Source of the DNA: Sphingomonadales bacterium
GTDB lineage: Bacteria; Pseudomonadota; Alphaproteobacteria; Sphingomonadales; Sphingomonadaceae
Length of the DNA: 24,650 nt
NCBI GenBank assembly: GCA_018971065.1
Contig: JAGWVC010000059.1
Location: 1 to 24,650, forward strand
Reading direction: 5' to 3'
Position numbers and translations under genes: made by a program. This document shows, one piece after another, positions 6,610-14,719 of the stretch (position 1 is the first letter of the stretch; each line of letters begins with the position of its first letter). The notes beneath the pieces are model-generated. The model saw only the letters and a program-made list of their open reading frames with translations, had not been told where the DNA came from and ran no database searches.

Positions 6610-7836
6610 ATGAACGCGCCCACCACCCCCTCGGCAAACTCCTTCCGCAATCAGCCAGACGAACGCGGCCACTTCGGCGCCTTCGGTGGCCGTTACGTCG
6701 CCGAAACGCTGATGCCGCTGATCCTTGATCTTGAGGCCGAGTATCGCCGCGCCAAGGCCGATCCGGCCTTCCAGGCCGAGTTCGACGACCTGCTGGAGCA
6801 CTACGTCGGCCGCCCCAGCCCGCTCTACTTCGCCCCGCGCCTGACGGAAGCGCTCGGCGGCGCGCAGATCTGGATGAAGCGCGAGGAACTGAATCACACC
6901 GGCGCGCACAAGATCAACAACTGCGTCGGCCAGATCCTGCTTGCCATCCGCATGGGCAAGACGCGGATCATCGCCGAAACCGGCGCCGGCCAGCACGGCG
7001 TCGCCACCGCCACCGTCTGCGCGCGCTTCGGCATCCCTTGCGTGATCTACATGGGCGCGCTCGACGTTGAGCGCCAGCAGCCCAACGTGTTCCGCATGAA
7101 GCTGCTCGGCGCCGAGGTGATCCCGGTCGAGAGCGGCGCCAAGACGCTCAAGGACGCGATGAACGAGGCGCTGCGCGATTGGGTCGCCAACGTCCACGAC
7201 ACCTTCTACATCATCGGCACCGCCGCCGGCCCGCACCCTTACCCCGAGCTGGTCCGCGATTTCCAGAGCGTGATCGGCAAGGAAGCCCGCGCCCAGATGC
7301 TGAGCCGCACCGGCCGCCTGCCCGATTGCCTGCTGGCGGCGGTCGGCGGCGGCAGCAACGCCATCGGCCTGTTCCACCCGTTCCTCGACGATCCCGACGT
7401 CGCGATGATCGGCGTGGAAGCCGCCGGCCACGGCATCGAAAGTGGCCAGCACGCCGCCAGCCTCACCGGCGGCAAGTCCGGCGTCCTCCACGGCAACCGC
7501 ACCTACCTCCTGCAGGACGAGGACGGCCAGATCACCGAGGCGCACTCGATCTCGGCAGGCCTCGACTATCCCGGCATCGGCCCCGAACACTCATGGCTGC
7601 ACGAGATCGGCCGGGTGAAGTACATCCCCATCACCGACGATGAGGCGCTCGCCGCGTTCCAGCAATGCTGCCAGCTCGAAGGCATCATCCCCGCGCTGGA
7701 ATCGGCCCACGCCCTCGCCGCGCTGCCCAAGATCGCCAAGCAGTTCAGCAAGGACCAGATGATCCTCGTCAACGTCTCCGGGCGGGGGGACAAGGACATC
7801 TTCACCGTCGCCAAGGCGCTGGGAGTGTCGCTTTGA
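6610..7836 (+). CDS. trpB: tryptophan synthase beta chain
   Basis: 408 residues from the ATG at 6610; [27 protein letters not shown] has the usual N-terminal style, and upstream in-frame codons run into the regulatory gap. The PLP lysine is K101 in [23 protein letters not shown] ([15 protein letters not shown]), the phosphate loop VGGGSNAIG and the late GRGDKD stretch are all present, so this is a canonical TrpB1 subunit. It condenses indole with serine and forms the alpha2-beta2 complex with TrpA. The stop overlaps the TTG of a 67-codon ORF, which separates it from trpA; in most genomes trpB and trpA adjoin directly. Identity is very secure. Confidence 0.98.
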   Translation: MNAPTTPSANSFRNQPDERGHFGAFGGRYVAETLMPLILDLEAEYRRAKADPAFQAEFDDLLEHYVGRPSPLYFAPRLTEALGGAQIWMKREELNHTGAHKINNCVGQILLAIRMGKTRIIAETGAGQHGVATATVCARFGIPCVIYMGALDVERQQPNVFRMKLLGAEVIPVESGAKTLKDAMNEALRDWVANVHDTFYIIGTAAGPHPYPELVRDFQSVIGKEARAQMLSRTGRLPDCLLAAVGGGSNAIGLFHPFLDDPDVAMIGVEAAGHGIESGQHAASLTGGKSGVLHGNRTYLLQDEDGQITEAHSISAGLDYPGIGPEHSWLHEIGRVKYIPITDDEALAAFQQCCQLEGIIPALESAHALAALPKIAKQFSKDQMILVNVSGRGDKDIFTVAKALGVSL

Positions 7837-8036
7837 AATTGCAGCCGCTTCGAGGCGTCAAGATCGGCGCCTTGAATGCAATGCTGTTCGCAGTGATTAC
7901 AATGGCAAATGACTACATTCGTCATGTGCCTATTTCACGTCAAAGCGTCCTGACAGGCGCGGTTTTCGCATTCATCGTGTTCGGCTCGATCGGCACGTTT
8001 ACAGACAAGATAGGTAGTGAATTCGGTGACGTCTAA
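7833..8036 (+). CDS. small membrane protein of unknown function between trpB and trpA
   Basis: 67 codons from a TTG at 7833 overlapping the trpB stop (TTGA), with GGGAG at 7821-7825 seven bases upstream. It ends at 8036, past the probable trpA start. Two hydrophobic stretches are visible: about residues 11-25 ([15 protein letters not shown]) and 39-56 ([18 protein letters not shown]), joined by a polar loop with Arg and His, giving a possible hairpin in the inner membrane. The last ten residues are acidic. G+C is about 51% over 7841-8030 by my count, far below the neighbouring genes, so it looks acquired. I recognise no family. It could also be a non-functional insertion that happens to keep frame; the ribosome binding site and overlaps argue for translation. 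Confidence 0.6.
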   Translation: MKLQPLRGVKIGALNAMLFAVITMANDYIRHVPISRQSVLTGAVFAFIVFGSIGTFTDKIGSEFGDV

Positions 8037-8820
8037 TCGCCTCTCCTCCGCCTTCGCCAAGGGCCACCCCGCCCTCGTCTGCTTCATCACCGCGGGTGAC
8101 GGCCAGACCGCCGCCAACCTCGACGCGCTCGTCGCCGGCGGGGCAGACGTGATCGAGCTCGGCATGCCGTTCACCGATCCGATGGCCGACGGCCCCGCGA
8201 TCCAGGCCGCCAACCTGCGCAGCCTCGCCAAGGGCACCAAGACGGCGGACATCTTCCGCGAAGCCGCCGCGTTCCGCGCCCGTCACCCCGAAACCCCGCT
8301 GGTGCTGATGGGCTATGCCAACCCGATGGTCGTGCGCGGCCCCAAATGGTTTGCGGCCGAATGCCAAAAGGCCGGCGTCGATGGCGTCATCTGCGTGGAC
8401 ATCCCCCCCGAGGAGGACATCGAGCTCGGCCCCGCGCTGCGCGCCGCCGGTGTCTCCCTCATCCGCCTCGCCACGCCGACCACCGACAGCGCCCGTCTTC
8501 CGGCGGTACTCGAAGGCTCGTCGGGCTTCCTCTACTACGTCTCGGTCGCCGGGGTCACCGGCAAGCAGCAGGCCGCGCTCGATTCGATCGAGCAGGCCGT
8601 CGCCCGCCTCAAGGCCGCCGCCACGATTCCCGTCGCCGTCGGTTTCGGCGTCCGCACGCCTGAACAGGCCGCCGCAATCGCCCAACATGCCGACGGCGTG
8701 GTCGTCGGCTCGGCACTGGTCGATCTCGTCGCCCAGCATGGCGAAGCGGCCCCCGCTCACATCCGCGAACTCACGACTGCGCTCGCCGCCGCCGTCCACA
8801 GCGCAAAGGTTTCCGCATGA
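8026..8820 (+). CDS. trpA: tryptophan synthase alpha chain
   Basis: 264 residues from a GTG at 8026. A GTG at 8017 would add three residues, but the nearest purine-rich site (ATAGG, to 8014) is too close to it. The catalytic Glu is E44 in [12 protein letters not shown] and the catalytic Asp D55 in MADGPAIQ. The TIM-barrel landmarks [50 protein letters not shown] and the phosphate-binding [10 protein letters not shown] and VVGSALVD follow in order. It cleaves indole-3-glycerol phosphate to indole, which is passed to TrpB. The GDGQ after ITAG replaces the more usual GDP. It overlaps the small ORF upstream by 11 bp and accD downstream by ATGA. Confidence 0.97.
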   Translation: MTSNRLSSAFAKGHPALVCFITAGDGQTAANLDALVAGGADVIELGMPFTDPMADGPAIQAANLRSLAKGTKTADIFREAAAFRARHPETPLVLMGYANPMVVRGPKWFAAECQKAGVDGVICVDIPPEEDIELGPALRAAGVSLIRLATPTTDSARLPAVLEGSSGFLYYVSVAGVTGKQQAALDSIEQAVARLKAAATIPVAVGFGVRTPEQAAAIAQHADGVVVGSALVDLVAQHGEAAPAHIRELTTALAAAVHSAKVSA

Positions 8821-9671
8821 GCTGGCTCAACCGCGCCCGCAACGCCCTCTCGCGCATCACCAAGCGTGAGGATACCGGCCCCGACAACCTGTGGACCAAG
8901 TGCCCGTCGTGCAGCGAAATGCTGTTCACCAAGGACTATCAGGCGAACCTGTCGGTCTGCCCGCAGTGCGGCCACCACGGCCGCATCGGCACCGACGCGC
9001 GGCTGGCCCACCTGCTCGATCCCGGCTTCACCGTGCTGCCGACGCCGAAGGTCAAGGAAGACCCGCTGAAGTTCCGCGACAGCAAGAAGTACCCCGATCG
9101 CCTGAAGGGCGCGCGCGCCGCGAATCCGCACCCCGACGCGCTCACCAACGCCGCCGGCACCATCCTGGGCCACAAGGCCGTCGTCGGCGTGCAGGATTTC
9201 GGCTTCATGGGCGGCTCGATGGGCATGGCCGTGGGCGCCGCCTTCGTCGAAGGCGCCAAGCGCGCGCTGGCTGACAAATGCGCCTACATCGTCGTCACGG
9301 CGGCGGGCGGCGCGCGGATGCAGGAAGGCATTCTCAGCCTGATGCAGATGCCCAAGACCACGGTGGCGATCCGCCGGCTGAACGCGGCCAAGCTGCCTTA
9401 TATCGTCGTCTTGACCGACCCTACCACCGGCGGGGTCACAGCGTCCTATGCCATGCTCGGCGACGTCCAGATCGCCGAACCCAACGCGCTGATCGGCTTT
9501 GCCGGCCAACGCGTCATCCAGGACACCATCCGCGAAAAGCTCCCCGAAGGCTTCCAGCGCGCCGAATACCTGCACGCCCACGGGATGCTCGACATGGTGG
9601 TCGCGCGGCATGACCTGCGCGAAACCCTCGGCAACCTGCTCGGCTACATGGCGCCTGCGAAAGCCGCCTGA
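8817..9671 (+). CDS. accD: acetyl-CoA carboxylase carboxyltransferase subunit beta
   Basis: 284 residues. The N-terminal zinc ribbon has four cysteines, C29-x2-C32 and C48-x2-C51, in LWTKCPSC and VCPQCGHHG. The crotonase-like carboxyltransferase domain follows, with [56 protein letters not shown] and [21 protein letters not shown]. It pairs with AccA to move carboxyl from biotin-AccB to acetyl-CoA, making malonyl-CoA for fatty acid synthesis. The ATG overlaps the trpA stop (ATGA). accD between trpA and folC is a familiar arrangement in proteobacteria. Identity is very secure. Confidence 0.98.
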   Translation: MSWLNRARNALSRITKREDTGPDNLWTKCPSCSEMLFTKDYQANLSVCPQCGHHGRIGTDARLAHLLDPGFTVLPTPKVKEDPLKFRDSKKYPDRLKGARAANPHPDALTNAAGTILGHKAVVGVQDFGFMGGSMGMAVGAAFVEGAKRALADKCAYIVVTAAGGARMQEGILSLMQMPKTTVAIRRLNAAKLPYIVVLTDPTTGGVTASYAMLGDVQIAEPNALIGFAGQRVIQDTIREKLPEGFQRAEYLHAHGMLDMVVARHDLRETLGNLLGYMAPAKAA

Positions 9672-10964
9672 GTGCGCGATTTCGCGGTCTCCGAAAACGC
9701 GGCGGTCCAGCGGCAGCTTGACCGTCTCGCCGCGCTGTCGCTGCCGCAAGGCCGCTTCGGGCTGGACACGATCAAGGCGATCCTTGCCCGCCTCGGCGAT
9801 CCGCAATTGCGCCTGCCGCCGGTGTTCCATGTCGCCGGCACCAACGGCAAGGGCAGCACTTGCGCCTATCTGCGCGCCATCCTCGAAGCGCAGGGCTACA
9901 CCGTCCACAGCGCCACCAAGCCGCATCTGGTACGCTACAACGAACGCATCCGCCTTGCCGGCAAGCTGATCGGCGACGACGAACTGGCAACGCTCCTCCA
10001 GCAGGTGCTCGACGCCAGCGCCGACCTCGGCCCCAGCTTCTTCGAAGTCACCACCGCCGCGATGTTCCTGGCGTTCGCCAATCACCCGGCGGATGCCGCG
10101 ATCGTCGAGGTCGGCCTGGGCGGCCGGTTCGATGCCACCAACGTCATCCCCCGCCCGGCCGCCTGCGGCATCGCCGCGCTGGGCATCGACCACGAAGCCT
10201 TCCTGCTCCGCCCCGAGCCGGGCACGCCCGAAGACCCGCTCGCCCGCATCGCCTTCGAAAAGGCCAGCATCGCCCGCCCCGGCGCGCCGCTGGTCACGCA
10301 AGCCTATCCCCGGCTGGCGATGCAAACCGTCGCCCAGACCGCCCGTGCCCTCGGCGCCGAACTGTTCGCGCGCAACCAATCCTGGCGTGCCGAAATCACC
10401 GACCACATCGCCTATGCCGACGCGTTCGGCCCGCTGACCCTGCCGTTGCCCACCCTGCCCGGCACGCATCAGGCCGAAAACGCCGCGCTTGCCGTCGCCA
10501 TGCTGCGCCATCAGGACGCGCTGCCGGTCTCGCCCGAAGCCATCGCCGCCGGCATCACCGCCGCCCGCTGGCCCGCCCGCCTGCAACGTCTGAACGAAGG
10601 CCCGCTCACCCGCCCCGGCCAGTCCGTCTTCATCGACGGTGGCCACAACGCCGACGCAACCCAAGCCATCGCCCGCGCCATCGCCCCGTTTGGCCCGGTG
10701 GACCTGATCTTCGGGCTGATGGCCAACCGCCCCGCCGCCGATGTCCTTGGCCCGCTGCTGCCGCATGTCAGCAAACTGCTCACCGTCCCGCTGCCGGGCC
10801 ATGACTGCCACGCCCCCGAAGCGCTTGCCGCGCTGGCCGACGGCACTGCCTGCCCCGGCCTCGAAGCCGCCCTTGCGTTGGCAACCGCCCCCACTGTGCT
10901 GATCGCCGGCTCGCTCTACCTCGCCGGCGAAGCGCTGCGGCTGAATGACGAGATTCCGGACTGA
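9672..10964 (+). CDS. folC: bifunctional dihydrofolate synthase/folylpolyglutamate synthase
   Basis: 430 residues from a GTG directly after the accD stop (TGAGTG), so translation is probably coupled. The Mur-ligase-type P-loop VAGTNGKGST lies at about 54-63, preceded by LPQGRFGLDTIKAILARLGDPQ. Further signatures are SATKPHLVRYNERIRL, VEVGLGGRFDATNVI, the GIDHEAFLL segment, and in the C-terminal domain WPARLQRL and FIDGGHNADATQAI. It adds glutamate to dihydropteroate and then to folates in the cytoplasm. It ends before the palindromic repeat at 11021. Identity is very secure. Confidence 0.97.
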   Translation: MRDFAVSENAAVQRQLDRLAALSLPQGRFGLDTIKAILARLGDPQLRLPPVFHVAGTNGKGSTCAYLRAILEAQGYTVHSATKPHLVRYNERIRLAGKLIGDDELATLLQQVLDASADLGPSFFEVTTAAMFLAFANHPADAAIVEVGLGGRFDATNVIPRPAACGIAALGIDHEAFLLRPEPGTPEDPLARIAFEKASIARPGAPLVTQAYPRLAMQTVAQTARALGAELFARNQSWRAEITDHIAYADAFGPLTLPLPTLPGTHQAENAALAVAMLRHQDALPVSPEAIAAGITAARWPARLQRLNEGPLTRPGQSVFIDGGHNADATQAIARAIAPFGPVDLIFGLMANRPAADVLGPLLPHVSKLLTVPLPGHDCHAPEALAALADGTACPGLEAALALATAPTVLIAGSLYLAGEALRLNDEIPD

Positions 10965-11020
10965 CCTCATCCTCCCGCGAAGCGGCTGGCAGTGATCGTC
11001 CTTCATCATGCATTGCTTCT

Positions 11021-11095
11021 GCTTTGCGCCTTCGCGACTTCGCGACTTCGCGTGGGAAAATTGTTGACTCACGCGAAGCCGCGAAGGCGCAAAGC
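11021..11095. repeat. palindromic intergenic repeat, TTCGCG class, copy 1
   Basis: The 198-bp gap between folC and the pseudouridine synthase contains a near-perfect inverted repeat. The left arm at 11021-11054 starts GCTTTGCGCCTTCGCGAC. The right arm at 11070-11095 is its complement, except that the left arm carries one extra 8-bp ACTTCGCG unit, which looks like slippage. The loop is AT-rich. The same arm sequence recurs at 12981-13041. This is a REP/BIME-like mobile-looking hairpin. The rest of the gap shows only a pyrimidine-rich run at about 11127-11149. Confidence 0.8.
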
Positions 11096-11162
11096 GGGAA
11101 ACAGCCGATGCTGACAGCGGTCCAACCTTCCTTTTCTTCTCCTCCCCGCCTAAAGCCCCGAA

Positions 11163-12374
11163 ATGTCCGACACCCCAGAACCCCGCCAAGGCGAACGCAT
11201 CGCCAAGCTCCTCGCCCGCGCCGGCATCGCCAGCCGCCGCGAGGTAGAGCGCATGATCGCGGAAGGCCGGGTGAAGATCGGCGACGAAGTGCTGACCACG
11301 CCCGCCACCGTGCTGCCCAACCTCAAGGGCGTCACCGTCGATGGCAAGCCGGTCGGCCGGGCCGAGCCGACCCGGCTGTTCGCGTTCCACAAGCCCTCGG
11401 GCCTGATCACGGCGGAGCGCGATCCCGCCGGGCGTCCCACCATCTACACCGCGCTGCGCAACGCGCTGCCGCCCGGCACCCCGCGCATGATGCCGGTCGG
11501 CCGGCTCGATCTCAACACCGAAGGCCTGCTGCTGCTCACTAACGATGGCGAACTGAAGCGCGCGATGGAACTGCCGTCCAGCGGCATTCCCCGCACTTAC
11601 CGCGCCCGCACTTTCGGCGAGGTGACTCAGGCGATGCTGGAAGAACTGATGATCGGGGTGGAGATCGACGGCTTCCAGTACGGCAGCATCAACGCCAATA
11701 TCGAGCGCAGCACCGGCCACAACCGCTGGATCGAACTGACCCTCAAAGAGGGCAAGAACCGCGAAGTCCGCCGCGTGCTGGAACACCTCGGCCTGCAAGT
11801 CAGCCGCCTGATCCGCCTGGCCTACGGCCCGTTCGTGCTGGCCAACCTGCCGCGCGGCGCCGCGGTGGAAATCCGCCAGGCCGATGTCGAACGGTTCTGC
11901 AAGGCGCTGAAGGTTCCCGGCGCCATGTCCGCGATCGCGCCGCAGGCGGTGGAGCAATCGAGCGGCCGCCCGGCGCGATCCACCGCCCCGGCGCCCACCC
12001 GCCCGGCCGCTTCCCGTCCAGTCCGCGCCCCGGTCGAACCCGAACGCCGCCGCCGCGAGGAACGCCCGCGCGCCGCTGGTGATGGCGCGGCCCGCCCCTT
12101 CGCCCGTGCGCCCCGCGATGGCGATGAACGCCCGGCGCGTCCTTACCCGTCCCCCGAACGCGCCGCCGACCAGAAGCGCCGCCGCCCCGATGCCCGGCCG
12201 GACAGCCGTGCCCCGCGCACGCCCGATGCCGCCGCCAAACCCCGCCGCCCGCGCCGCGACGATGATGCTGGCCCGCTGCTCCATAAATCCGATCTGAAGC
12301 CCAAGGGCGGCTTCAAGCCCAAGTCCGGCCCCGGCGGCAAACGCCCCACCGGCCCACGAAAGCCTCGTCCATGA
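11163..12374 (+). CDS. 23S rRNA pseudouridine synthase, RluB/RsuA type, with long basic tail
   Basis: 403 residues. An S4 RNA-binding domain (about 12-65, ERIAKLLARAGIASRREVERMIAEGRV) precedes the RsuA-family catalytic domain. The catalytic Asp116 lies in VGRLDLNTEGLLLLTNDGEL, with FHKPSGLITAERD and EGKNREVRRVLEHLGLQVSRLIR also visible. About 140 C-terminal residues (265-403) are rich in Arg, Pro and Ala with Lys near the end, and look disordered; such basic extensions are common in RluB relatives and may bind rRNA. The enzyme probably converts a uridine of 23S rRNA helix 89 (position 2605 in E. coli) to pseudouridine, by analogy with RluB. The start has no strong ribosome binding site. The stop overlaps rsmD (ATGA). 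Family is certain; RluB versus RluF/RsuA is inferred from the tail. Confidence 0.92.
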   Translation: MSDTPEPRQGERIAKLLARAGIASRREVERMIAEGRVKIGDEVLTTPATVLPNLKGVTVDGKPVGRAEPTRLFAFHKPSGLITAERDPAGRPTIYTALRNALPPGTPRMMPVGRLDLNTEGLLLLTNDGELKRAMELPSSGIPRTYRARTFGEVTQAMLEELMIGVEIDGFQYGSINANIERSTGHNRWIELTLKEGKNREVRRVLEHLGLQVSRLIRLAYGPFVLANLPRGAAVEIRQADVERFCKALKVPGAMSAIAPQAVEQSSGRPARSTAPAPTRPAASRPVRAPVEPERRRREERPRAAGDGAARPFARAPRDGDERPARPYPSPERAADQKRRRPDARPDSRAPRTPDAAAKPRRPRRDDDAGPLLHKSDLKPKGGFKPKSGPGGKRPTGPRKPRP

Positions 12375-12937
12375 CCCTCCGCGTGATCGCCGGCCAATGG
12401 CGCGGCCGCAAGCTGGAAGCCCCCGAGGGCGACCAGACCCGCCCCACCTCGGACCGCACCCGCGAGACGCTGTTCTCGATGCTCACCAGCCGCCTCGGCA
12501 GCTTCGAGGGCCTGCGCGTGGCCGACCTGTTCGCCGGCTCGGGCGCGCTCGGCATTGAGGCACTGTCGCGCGGCGCCGCCAGTTGCGTGTTCGTCGAAAT
12601 GGCGCCGCCCGCGATCCGCACCCTGCGCACCAACATCGCCCGCCTGCAGGCGCAGTCGCAAGCCGACGTCCGCGCCGGCTCGGTGATGGCACTGGGGCCG
12701 ATGAAGCAGGCGCTCGACCTCGTCCTGCTCGACCCGCCTTACGACACCAATGCCGGCGTCGTCACCATCGACAAGCTCGCCCGCCTCGGCTGGATCGATG
12801 AAGGCACCTGGGTCAGCCTGGAAACCGCCCACAACGAGGAACCCAAAGTGCGCGGCTTCGAAGTCGAGTCGGATCGCAAGGTAGGCAAGGCCCGCATCAC
12901 CCTGCTGCGCAAGGTGGCAAAAGCCGCCGAAGGCTGA
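12371..12937 (+). CDS. rsmD: 16S rRNA (guanine(966)-N2)-methyltransferase
   Basis: 188 residues, standard length. The RsmD signature RVIAGQWRGRKLEAPEGDQTRPTSDRTRETLF opens the protein. The SAM-binding motif is D52-LFAGSGALGIEALSRGA and the catalytic motif is D121-P-P-Y124. The enzyme methylates N2 of G966 in 16S rRNA during small-subunit assembly. The ATG overlaps the stop of the pseudouridine synthase gene, giving a two-gene rRNA-modification operon. Downstream lies a 378-bp repeat-filled gap with a hairpin that could end the transcript. Identity is secure. Confidence 0.96.
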   Translation: MTLRVIAGQWRGRKLEAPEGDQTRPTSDRTRETLFSMLTSRLGSFEGLRVADLFAGSGALGIEALSRGAASCVFVEMAPPAIRTLRTNIARLQAQSQADVRAGSVMALGPMKQALDLVLLDPPYDTNAGVVTIDKLARLGWIDEGTWVSLETAHNEEPKVRGFEVESDRKVGKARITLLRKVAKAAEG

Positions 12938-13315
12938 TTGTCCTTACGCGTCTTTTTCACGATCAGCGGTTCCGGCAAGACTTCGCGCCTTTGCGGCTTC
13001 GCGTGAGATAAATTTTCCTCACGCGAAGCCGCGAAGCCGCGAAAAGCGGGCAGGATGAAGCCTGCGGCGCATTTGGGTTCACTCCCCCACCGGCGACAAC
13101 ACCACCGCAGCGCGTGGACCGGTTTTACGCAGAGCCCGCAGAGGAACCGCAGAGCCGGCAGTGCGCGCCGCAGCCCAAAAATTCCGATACCCTGCAGAAA
13201 GGAACACAGCCCGCGGCATAGCGACAAGGGCTCTGCGACCCTCTGCGTCTCTGCGTGAAACCCCTTCCCCTTCCCGCCCAAACCGCACCTCAATCCAGAA
13301 CGGCAATCCGCCCGA
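12938..13315. repeat. 378-bp gene-free stretch made of palindromic repeats
   Basis: No credible gene lies between rsmD and the convergent MFS gene. Three structures fill the gap. (a) 12981-13041: second copy of the TTCGCG hairpin, with inner arms GCGGCTTCGCGTGA (12993-13006) and its complement at 13019-13032. (b) 13079-13103: a short stretch resembling the 3' end of the MFS gene, with 16 identical bases TCACTCCCCCACCGGC also at 13316-13331. (c) 13123-13260: a different long palindrome of CTCTGCG units, with arms 13123-13156 and 13229-13260 around a 72-nt centre. Confidence 0.75.
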
Positions 13316-14584
13316 TCACTCCCCCACCGGCCGCGCCAACCACACCCCCAGCAGCGACAACACCCCCGCCGCGCTCATCAGCAGGCCCACTTCCTGCGCC
13401 ATCCCGCCATCCGCCATCAGCTTCGCCACCGTCGGCGTCACCGCGCCGCCGATGATCCCGCCCGCCGAAAACGCGATCGAAATCCCCGAATAACGTACTT
13501 TCACCGGAAACAGCGTCGGCAGCCAGGCGCCCAGCGGGCCATAGGCCAGCCCCATCGTGAACAGCCCCGCCGCCAGCGTCACGAACACCAGCAGCAGCGA
13601 TCCCGAATTCAGACCCGCGCCGAACAGCGCGCCCACCACCACCGTCGCCACCATCCCCCAGCCCAGCACGCGCGCCGGTGAAGCCCGGTCCGACCACACC
13701 GCCGCCACGGCAATCCCCAGCGCCAGGAACAGGTTCGCTGCCAGTTGCACACCCAGAAATCGCGTGCGGCCATAGCCCAGCGGCCCCGCCCCCTGCGCCA
13801 GCGCGAACGCGGTGGACATGTAGAAGATGGCAAAACACGCCACCACCCCGGCATTGCCCAGCAGCAGCGCATTCCAGTGATGCTTCACCAGCGGCACCAG
13901 CGGCACCGCCTCGGGCGCGGAGTGTTCCAGCGCGGCGCGAAACGCCGGCGTCTCGGCGATCTTCAGCCGCACCCACAGCCCGACAATCACCAGCACCGCC
14001 GAAACCAGGAACGGAATCCGCCAGCCCCAGGCCAGGAACTGCGCCGGGCTCAGCGTCAGCCCCAGCACCAGGAACAGCCCGTTGGCCGCCAGAAACCCGA
14101 TCGGCGCGCCGAACTGCGGCGCCGATCCGAACCGCGCCTTCCACCCCGGCGGCGCATATTCCACCGCCAGCAGCGCGGCCCCGCCCCATTCGCCGCCCAG
14201 CCCGAACCCCTGTCCGAAGCGCAGCACGCACAGCAGCAGCGGCGCCACCCAGCCGATCTGCTGGTAGGTCGGCAGGAACGCGATCAGCAGCGTCGATCCG
14301 CCCATCAGCATCAGCGATCCCACCAGCGTCGATTTCCGCCCGATCCGGTCGCCGAAATGCCCGAACGCCACCGCCCCGATCGGCCGCGCGATGAACGCGA
14401 TGCCGAACGCCATGAACGAGGAAATCGCCTGCACCGTCGGCGAGGTGGCCGGAAAGAACAGCGGCCCGAACACCAGCGCCGTCGCCGTGGCGAAGATGTA
14501 GAAGTCGTAGAACTCCACCGTCGTCCCTACCAGCGCGGCGGTCAGGATGCGCGCGTGCGCGCGCAGCGGATGAACAGCGGTCAT
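13316..14584 (-). CDS. MFS transporter, metabolite:H+ symporter (MHS) type
   Basis: 422 residues with about twelve hydrophobic segments, an inner-membrane major-facilitator protein. The opening LVGTTVEFYDFYIFATATALVFGPLFF is the hallmark of the MHS subfamily (relatives of ProP, ShiA, KgtP and citrate or aromatic-acid symporters). The MFS loop 2-3 motif GHFGDRIGRKSTL and the segment LRFGQGFGLGGEWGGAALLAVEYAP are also typical. It most likely imports an organic acid or osmolyte with protons; the substrate is not readable. It stands alone on the minus strand, with a gap upstream carrying a terminator for the next gene. Its 3' end has a degraded partial copy about 240 bp further on. Confidence 0.92.
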   Translation of the reverse strand: MTAVHPLRAHARILTAALVGTTVEFYDFYIFATATALVFGPLFFPATSPTVQAISSFMAFGIAFIARPIGAVAFGHFGDRIGRKSTLVGSLMLMGGSTLLIAFLPTYQQIGWVAPLLLCVLRFGQGFGLGGEWGGAALLAVEYAPPGWKARFGSAPQFGAPIGFLAANGLFLVLGLTLSPAQFLAWGWRIPFLVSAVLVIVGLWVRLKIAETPAFRAALEHSAPEAVPLVPLVKHHWNALLLGNAGVVACFAIFYMSTAFALAQGAGPLGYGRTRFLGVQLAANLFLALGIAVAAVWSDRASPARVLGWGMVATVVVGALFGAGLNSGSLLLVFVTLAAGLFTMGLAYGPLGAWLPTLFPVKVRYSGISIAFSAGGIIGGAVTPTVAKLMADGGMAQEVGLLMSAAGVLSLLGVWLARPVGE

Positions 14585-14666
14585 GGACGAATCTCCCCTT
14601 CCGCCACGCTGCCCGCATTCACGCGCCAGTCAACCGCACGCGCGGATTTTATCCCCGCACGGCAAA

Positions 14667-14690
14667 GGGGCGCCGGTTTCCCGACGCCCC
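14667..14690 (-). terminator. Rho-independent-like terminator after the 11-residue-repeat protein
   Basis: Stem GGGGCGCCGG at 14667-14676 pairs with CCCGACGCCCC at 14680-14690 (one mismatch, tiny T-rich loop). Read on the minus strand it is followed by TTT. It lies 30 bp after the stop at 14720. The stem is nearly the same as that at 15377-15402. Confidence 0.6.
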
Positions 14691-14719
14691 TCCTGCGACC
14701 CTCTGCGGGGCTCTGTCGC

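Noticed and set aside
11021..11095. CRISPR-like short repeats
   Set aside because: The repeated TTCGCG units are contiguous and form one hairpin; there are no unique spacers and no cas genes.
8757..12284. 1175-codon open frame on the minus strand
   Set aside because: It lies wholly antisense to accD, folC and the pseudouridine synthase, all of which have clear catalytic motifs. Long antisense frames are expected from high G/C at third codon positions. Its product is low-complexity (Gly, Ala, Arg, Asp, Val) and crosses the intergenic hairpin.
13079..13306. 75-codon frame across the repeat-filled gap
   Set aside because: It is composed of both arms of the CTCTGCG palindrome and the decayed MFS end; no start signal or family resemblance.
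13290..14618. 442-codon minus-strand frame overlapping the MFS gene
   Set aside because: It is a shifted-frame shadow of the MFS gene. The product is Gly/Arg/Ala-rich with no membrane segments, while the true frame gives twelve.
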